DNA from: a virus
Direction: 5' to 3' (one strand)
Length of the DNA stretch: 64,000 nt
IMG/VR virus record: IMGVR_UViG_3300042308_001511
Span: 124,001 to 188,000 of that record
Made by a program: the position numbers and the translations under genes. Of the stretch, positions 63,561 to 64,000 are shown piece by piece. The stretch's first letter is position 1; each line of letters starts with the position of its first letter. Below the pieces are notes generated by a model. The model did no database searches. It was not told the DNA's origin and worked only from the letters and a program-made list of their open reading frames with translations.

Positions 63561-64000
63561 GACATCTTATTACTTTTCCTTAGGTTATCTTCCCAATAAA
63601 GAGGTTGGAAGTTAGTGTAATGGTTTAACTTGTAGACTTCCTCTTCGTTCTGTGCGGACGATATTGGTATGATGTGATCCATATGCCAATAAGTTCCCTG
63701 GTTTTCCCAACACATGTTTTCGTCGAATTGTGATTCGAGATGTAGTTTAAACTCCTCGAAGGTACATCCCAGTATTTCTATGGTCTTTTTTGATTTTTCG
63801 GTAAAGCATCTTTTTACCGAGTTTCTTATAAGTGAACGTATATTGAATTTCATTTTGAAGAAAGGATCGGTTTTGAGTTTTTCGGTTACGTATTCTTTCT
63901 TTTTTTCTTTTTGATTGTTAGTGTGGTAGTTTTCTCTTTTTTTTATTTTTAAGAGCTCTTTTTTATCAGTAGAAAGATTTCGATAATATTCTTTTTTCCT
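63557..64000 (-). CDS. HNH endonuclease, partial (runs off right edge)
   Basis: The frame stays open from base 64000 to the stop at 63557 (148 codons). Upstream it is a Lys/Glu-rich helix ending EKLKTDPFFKMKFNIRSLI, typical of phage HNH proteins. The core has LGCTFEEFKLHLESQFDENM, then GTYWHMDHIIPISSA (HH of the HNH site) and LNHYTNFQPLYWEDNLRKS (Asn ligands). The internal ATG at 63853 is probably not the true start because the upstream sequence belongs to the same family pattern. Free-standing homing endonuclease or packaging nuclease. Confidence 0.85.
   Translation of the reverse strand, partial: RKKEYYRNLSTDKKELLKIKKRENYHTNNQKEKKKEYVTEKLKTDPFFKMKFNIRSLIRNSVKRCFTEKSKKTIEILGCTFEEFKLHLESQFDENMCWENQGTYWHMDHIIPISSAQNEEEVYKLNHYTNFQPLYWEDNLRKSNKMS

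Overview
This window looks like part of the genome of a large T4-related tailed phage that infects a member of the Bacteroidota. The phage assignment rests on T4-type replication genes: topoisomerase subunits like gp39 and gp52, a T4 RNase H-like 5' nuclease, a possible gp62-like clamp-loader subunit, class Ia NrdB and dCMP deaminase. It is also supported by tail-fibre proteins, homing-type endonucleases, dense packing with ATGA/TAATG overlaps, and the absence of ribosomal or housekeeping operons. The host assignment rests on recurring TATATTTG boxes, which match the Bacteroidota -7 promoter element TAnnTTTG, on near absence of strong Shine-Dalgarno sites, and on Bacteroidota-like DnaK and UDP-galactopyranose mutase sequences. 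No tRNA, integrase or CRISPR array was seen.

Layout. 1-3.7 kb: two reverse-strand tail-fibre/adhesin proteins (LamG-like, Lcl/DUF1566-like and delta-60 modules). 3.8-10.4 kb: two related endonucleases flank a block of small forward genes, including a neck-like virion protein and a receiver-domain protein. 10.5-16 kb: nrdB, a glycosyltransferase, a C5-cytosine methyltransferase and a full-length dnaK. 16-27 kb: nucleotidase, uvdE, a second C5 methyltransferase, a hotdog thioesterase followed by glf, and several virion-like genes. 27-32 kb, reverse operon: dCMP deaminase, NusG-like factor, gp62-like protein, PEP carboxykinase and 5' nuclease. 32-46 kb: a cluster of N-terminally tagged proteins around both topoisomerase genes, with a recombination scar at 39.1-40.05 kb, a rhomboid protease and amphipathic or coiled-coil proteins. 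46-51 kb: a small-gene operon. 51-57 kb: VWA metalloprotein, acetyltransferase, a restriction-modification-like pair and a glycosyltransferase-methyltransferase fusion. 57-64 kb: further tagged proteins (ParB-like, DnaJ-zinc-finger, DUF2793-like, CCA-adding-like), a 2H phosphoesterase, and a terminal HNH endonuclease.

The strongest novelty candidate is a system rather than one gene. About 17 otherwise unrelated proteins begin with a short shared peptide (M-K/R-x-L/I-K-x-F/Y-E-x-F, often followed by -LE, -VE or -RE). This resembles the T4 capsid-targeting sequence that sends internal proteins into the prohead and is cut by the prohead protease. The tagged proteins include a mini protein kinase with all catalytic residues, a glutamine-amidotransferase fold that has lost its cysteine, a CCA-adding-like nucleotidyltransferase, a ParB-like domain, a receiver domain and a DnaJ-type zinc-finger protein. 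They look like a cargo set packaged in the head and injected at infection. Many of these genes, and others, carry the box DATATATA(A/C/G) only 3-5 bases before the start codon. This box is like the T4 late promoter and implies leaderless late mRNAs.

Other notable points are a complete ATP-type PEP carboxykinase, a probable counter-defence set (2H phosphoesterase, two cyclic-phosphate receiver proteins), a tandem operator-like repeat upstream of dnaK, and a recurring C-terminal motif (R-I/L-x-E-I/L-L/G) on at least nine small proteins.
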